In this document: piece after piece, positions 8,310 to 12,635 of the stretch
Numbering within the stretch: the first letter of the stretch is position 1
How the letters are laid out: each line of letters begins with the position of its first letter
Assembly: GCA_018375675.1 (NCBI GenBank)
Contig: JAHACW010000062.1
Location: forward strand, 1-12,635
Length of the DNA: 12,635 nt
Direction: 5' to 3'
Origin: Actinomyces sp.
GTDB lineage: Bacteria; Actinomycetota; Actinomycetes; Actinomycetales; Actinomycetaceae
Notes under the pieces: model-generated
Told to the model about the DNA's origin: nothing
Databases searched by the model: none
The model's input: only the letters and a program-made list of their open reading frames with translations
Program-made: the position numbers and the translations under genes

Positions 8310-8316
8310 GTCGTGT

Positions 8317-11143
<2,827 letters not shown>

Positions 11144-11163
11144 CGACGGTACCCGCAAGCCGA

Positions 11164-11169
11164 TACACT
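11164..11169 (+). promoter_or_regulatory. Weak -10 candidate before tyrS
   Basis: TACACT in the 70-bp gap after argH fits TANNNT and would start transcription near 11176, giving a leader of about 38 nt. There is no good -35 box. No terminator separates argH and tyrS, so read-through from argH is equally possible. The gap is too short for a T-box leader. Confidence 0.35.
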
Positions 11170-11213
11170 AAGACCGTATTGACCCGTCGAATCCGCAAGG
11201 AAGGACAACTTTC

Positions 11214-12476
11214 GTGACAGACATTCTGGACGAACTGCAGTGGCGTGGGCTGCTTGCGCAGCACACTGACCTCGAGGCGCTCCGCGAGCACCTGAATGCC
11301 GGACCTGTCACCTTCTATTGCGGTTATGATCCGACCGCGCCGTCTCTGCACCACGGACACCTGGTTCAGCTGATCGTGATGCGTCACCTGCAGCTCGCCG
11401 GTCACCGACCGCTCGCTCTCGTGGGCGGCGCGACCGGGCAGATCGGCGACCCGCGTCAGAGTGGCGAGCGTCAGCTTCAGTCGACCGAGGTCGTGAAGGG
11501 GTGGGCGGATCGCCTGCATTCGCAGATCTCGAAGTTCCTCGACTTTGAGGGACCCGCTGCGGCTACGATGGTGAACAACCTGGACTGGACGCAGGAGATG
11601 AGCGCGATCGACCTGCTGCGCACGATCGGCAAGTACTTCCGCGTGGGCACCATGCTCAACAAGGACATCGTTGCCCGCCGTATTGCCTCGGACGAGGGCA
11701 TCTCCTACACCGAGTTCTCCTACCAGGTCCTGCAGGCCAACGACTTCCTTGAGCTTTACCGCCGTAACGGCTGCACGCTCGAGACCGGCGGCAACGACCA
11801 GTGGGGCAACATGGTGGGCGGCGTCGACCTGATCCGTAAGGTCGAGGGCGTCGACACCCACGTGATGACCACACCGATTATCACCAAGGCCGACGGAACC
11901 AAGTTCGGCAAGTCTGAGGGTGGTGCTATCTGGCTCGACCCCGAGATGATGACCCCCTACGCCTTCTACCAGTTCTGGCTGCAGGTCGCGGACGATGACG
12001 TTGTGCGTTTCCTGAAGATCTTCACGTTCAAGTCGCGTGAAGAGATCGAGGCGTTGGCCGTCGAGGTCGCCGAGCGTCCGCACCAGCGTGCCGCGCAGAA
12101 GGCACTGGCCGCCTCCGTCACCGAGCTCGTGCACGGCGCTGATCAGCTTCAGCGCGTTCTCGCCGCGACCGACGCCCTGTGGGGCGGTGGCGATATTCGT
12201 GATCTTGATGAGGCTACCCTGGTCGCGGCAACCGCCGATCTGCCGCGCGCTTGCCTCACCGTCGGTGAGTCAACTGTGGCCGATGCGCTCGTTGCTCTCG
12301 GATTTGAGAAGGGCAAGACCGCGGCGCGCCGTACGATCTCCTCCGGCGGCGCCTCGATCAACAACGTCAAGGTTGAGGATCCTGAGGCCGTGCTGCGCGA
12401 AGAAGACGTTCTCGCCGGTGGACTGGCTCTCATTCGTAAGGGCCGTAAGAACCTCGCGGTGCTGGAGCTGCGCTGA
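11214..12476 (+). CDS. tyrS: Tyrosyl-tRNA synthetase
   Basis: Cytosolic homodimeric class I enzyme that charges tRNA-Tyr. It has 420 residues starting with GTG. YCGYDPTAPSLHHGHL (35-50) carries the tyrosine pocket and the HIGH motif as HHGH (46-49). YQVLQANDF (170-178) holds the tyrosine-recognising Y170, Q174 and D177. GGNDQWGN (192-199) and the KMSKS motif as KFGKS (230-234) follow. The C-terminal S4-like RNA-binding domain is about 350-415 and includes GKTAARRTISSGGASINN (367-384). The KFGKS form marks the common TyrRS-S type, like E. coli TyrS. The start is supported by AAGGAAGGA-like sequence at 11198-11205, eight nt upstream. It closes the gene run and is followed by a strong terminator. 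Confidence 0.97.
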   Translation: MTDILDELQWRGLLAQHTDLEALREHLNAGPVTFYCGYDPTAPSLHHGHLVQLIVMRHLQLAGHRPLALVGGATGQIGDPRQSGERQLQSTEVVKGWADRLHSQISKFLDFEGPAAATMVNNLDWTQEMSAIDLLRTIGKYFRVGTMLNKDIVARRIASDEGISYTEFSYQVLQANDFLELYRRNGCTLETGGNDQWGNMVGGVDLIRKVEGVDTHVMTTPIITKADGTKFGKSEGGAIWLDPEMMTPYAFYQFWLQVADDDVVRFLKIFTFKSREEIEALAVEVAERPHQRAAQKALAASVTELVHGADQLQRVLAATDALWGGGDIRDLDEATLVAATADLPRACLTVGESTVADALVALGFEKGKTAARRTISSGGASINNVKVEDPEAVLREEDVLAGGLALIRKGRKNLAVLELR

Positions 12477-12488
12477 TCTTTCTGGGAG

Positions 12489-12532
12489 AGAGGGTGTCCG
12501 ATAACAATCGGGCACCCTCTTTTCGTTGTGTT
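12489..12532 (+). terminator. Intrinsic terminator after tyrS
   Basis: A 14-bp stem (12489-12502 with 12507-12520) with an AACA loop is followed by TTTTCGTTGTGTTT. The only irregular pair, T12497-G12512, is U-G in plus-strand RNA, so it works in the direction of tyrS. It begins 12 bp after the stop codon. Confidence 0.92.
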
Positions 12533-12576
12533 TGGTGGGTTTGTGTGGTGTGTGTTGGGGGTCACGGTGTTTTGGT

Positions 12577-12605
12577 TTGACTTTGGGTGTGGGGGTGAGT
12601 AGATT
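12577..12605 (+). promoter_or_regulatory. Near-consensus sigma70-type promoter at the right edge
   Basis: TTGACT (12577-12582) and TAGATT (12600-12605) are separated by exactly 17 bp, the best promoter in the window. The predicted start is near 12612, and the transcript runs out of the window. It lies in a stretch that is 73 of 80 bases G or T (12521-12600). No reading frame with a start signal is visible after it, which suits a long untranslated leader or a stable RNA operon. An rRNA operon is a reasonable guess but is not shown here. Confidence 0.75.
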
Positions 12606-12635
12606 ATTCACCTGTCGCCGCGAGCTTGTGAGTGA

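Noticed and set aside
11144..11213. T-box or other riboswitch ahead of tyrS
   Set aside because: Only 70 bp separate argH and tyrS, too short for a T-box, and no T-box-like core or terminator/antiterminator pair is visible.

Overview
The window is a densely packed stretch of high-GC chromosome from an actinobacterium. The evidence is strong G/C third-position bias, GTG as well as ATG starts, good Shine-Dalgarno sites mixed with apparently leaderless genes, and an actinobacterial-type MetAP1c with an N-terminal extension. The neighbourhood pheS-pheT / arg genes / tyrS also fits. An Actinomyces/Schaalia-like member of the Actinomycetales fits best, but the genus is inference. No phage, transposon, CRISPR array or tRNA was seen.

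Layout. Minus strand: panB (pantothenate synthesis) followed 27 bp later by map (methionine aminopeptidase), reading toward the left edge. A compact divergent region of about 170 bp separates panB from the plus-strand genes: pheS-pheT (the two phenylalanyl-tRNA synthetase subunits, 1 nt apart), a small flavodoxin-domain protein, argR (arginine repressor), argG (argininosuccinate synthase), a polytopic O-antigen-ligase/Wzy-like membrane protein, argH (argininosuccinate lyase) and tyrS (tyrosyl-tRNA synthetase). tyrS ends in a clear intrinsic terminator. A G/T-rich stretch follows, carrying a near-consensus sigma70-type promoter that fires out of the right edge.

How the genes work together. ArgG and ArgH convert citrulline plus aspartate to arginine plus fumarate, and ArgR senses arginine. 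In many actinobacteria pheST is followed by argC-J-B-D-F-R-G-H; here argCJBDF are absent between pheT and argR, a flavodoxin gene stands there instead, and a membrane polysaccharide gene splits argG from argH. This is the most interesting large-scale feature: a reduced and interrupted arginine cluster that raises the question of arginine or citrulline dependence.

Regulation visible in the sequence. argR has a perfect TATAAT box about 7 nt before an ATG, so it is probably leaderless. A site matching the general ArgR operator pattern TGNAT-N4-ATNCA lies over that box and the transcription start, consistent with autorepression. Three strong stem-loops (after the flavodoxin gene, argG and tyrS) split the plus strand into units. 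Each contains one U-G pair that works only in plus-strand RNA. The gene content is mostly housekeeping; I do not see a wholly new multi-gene system.
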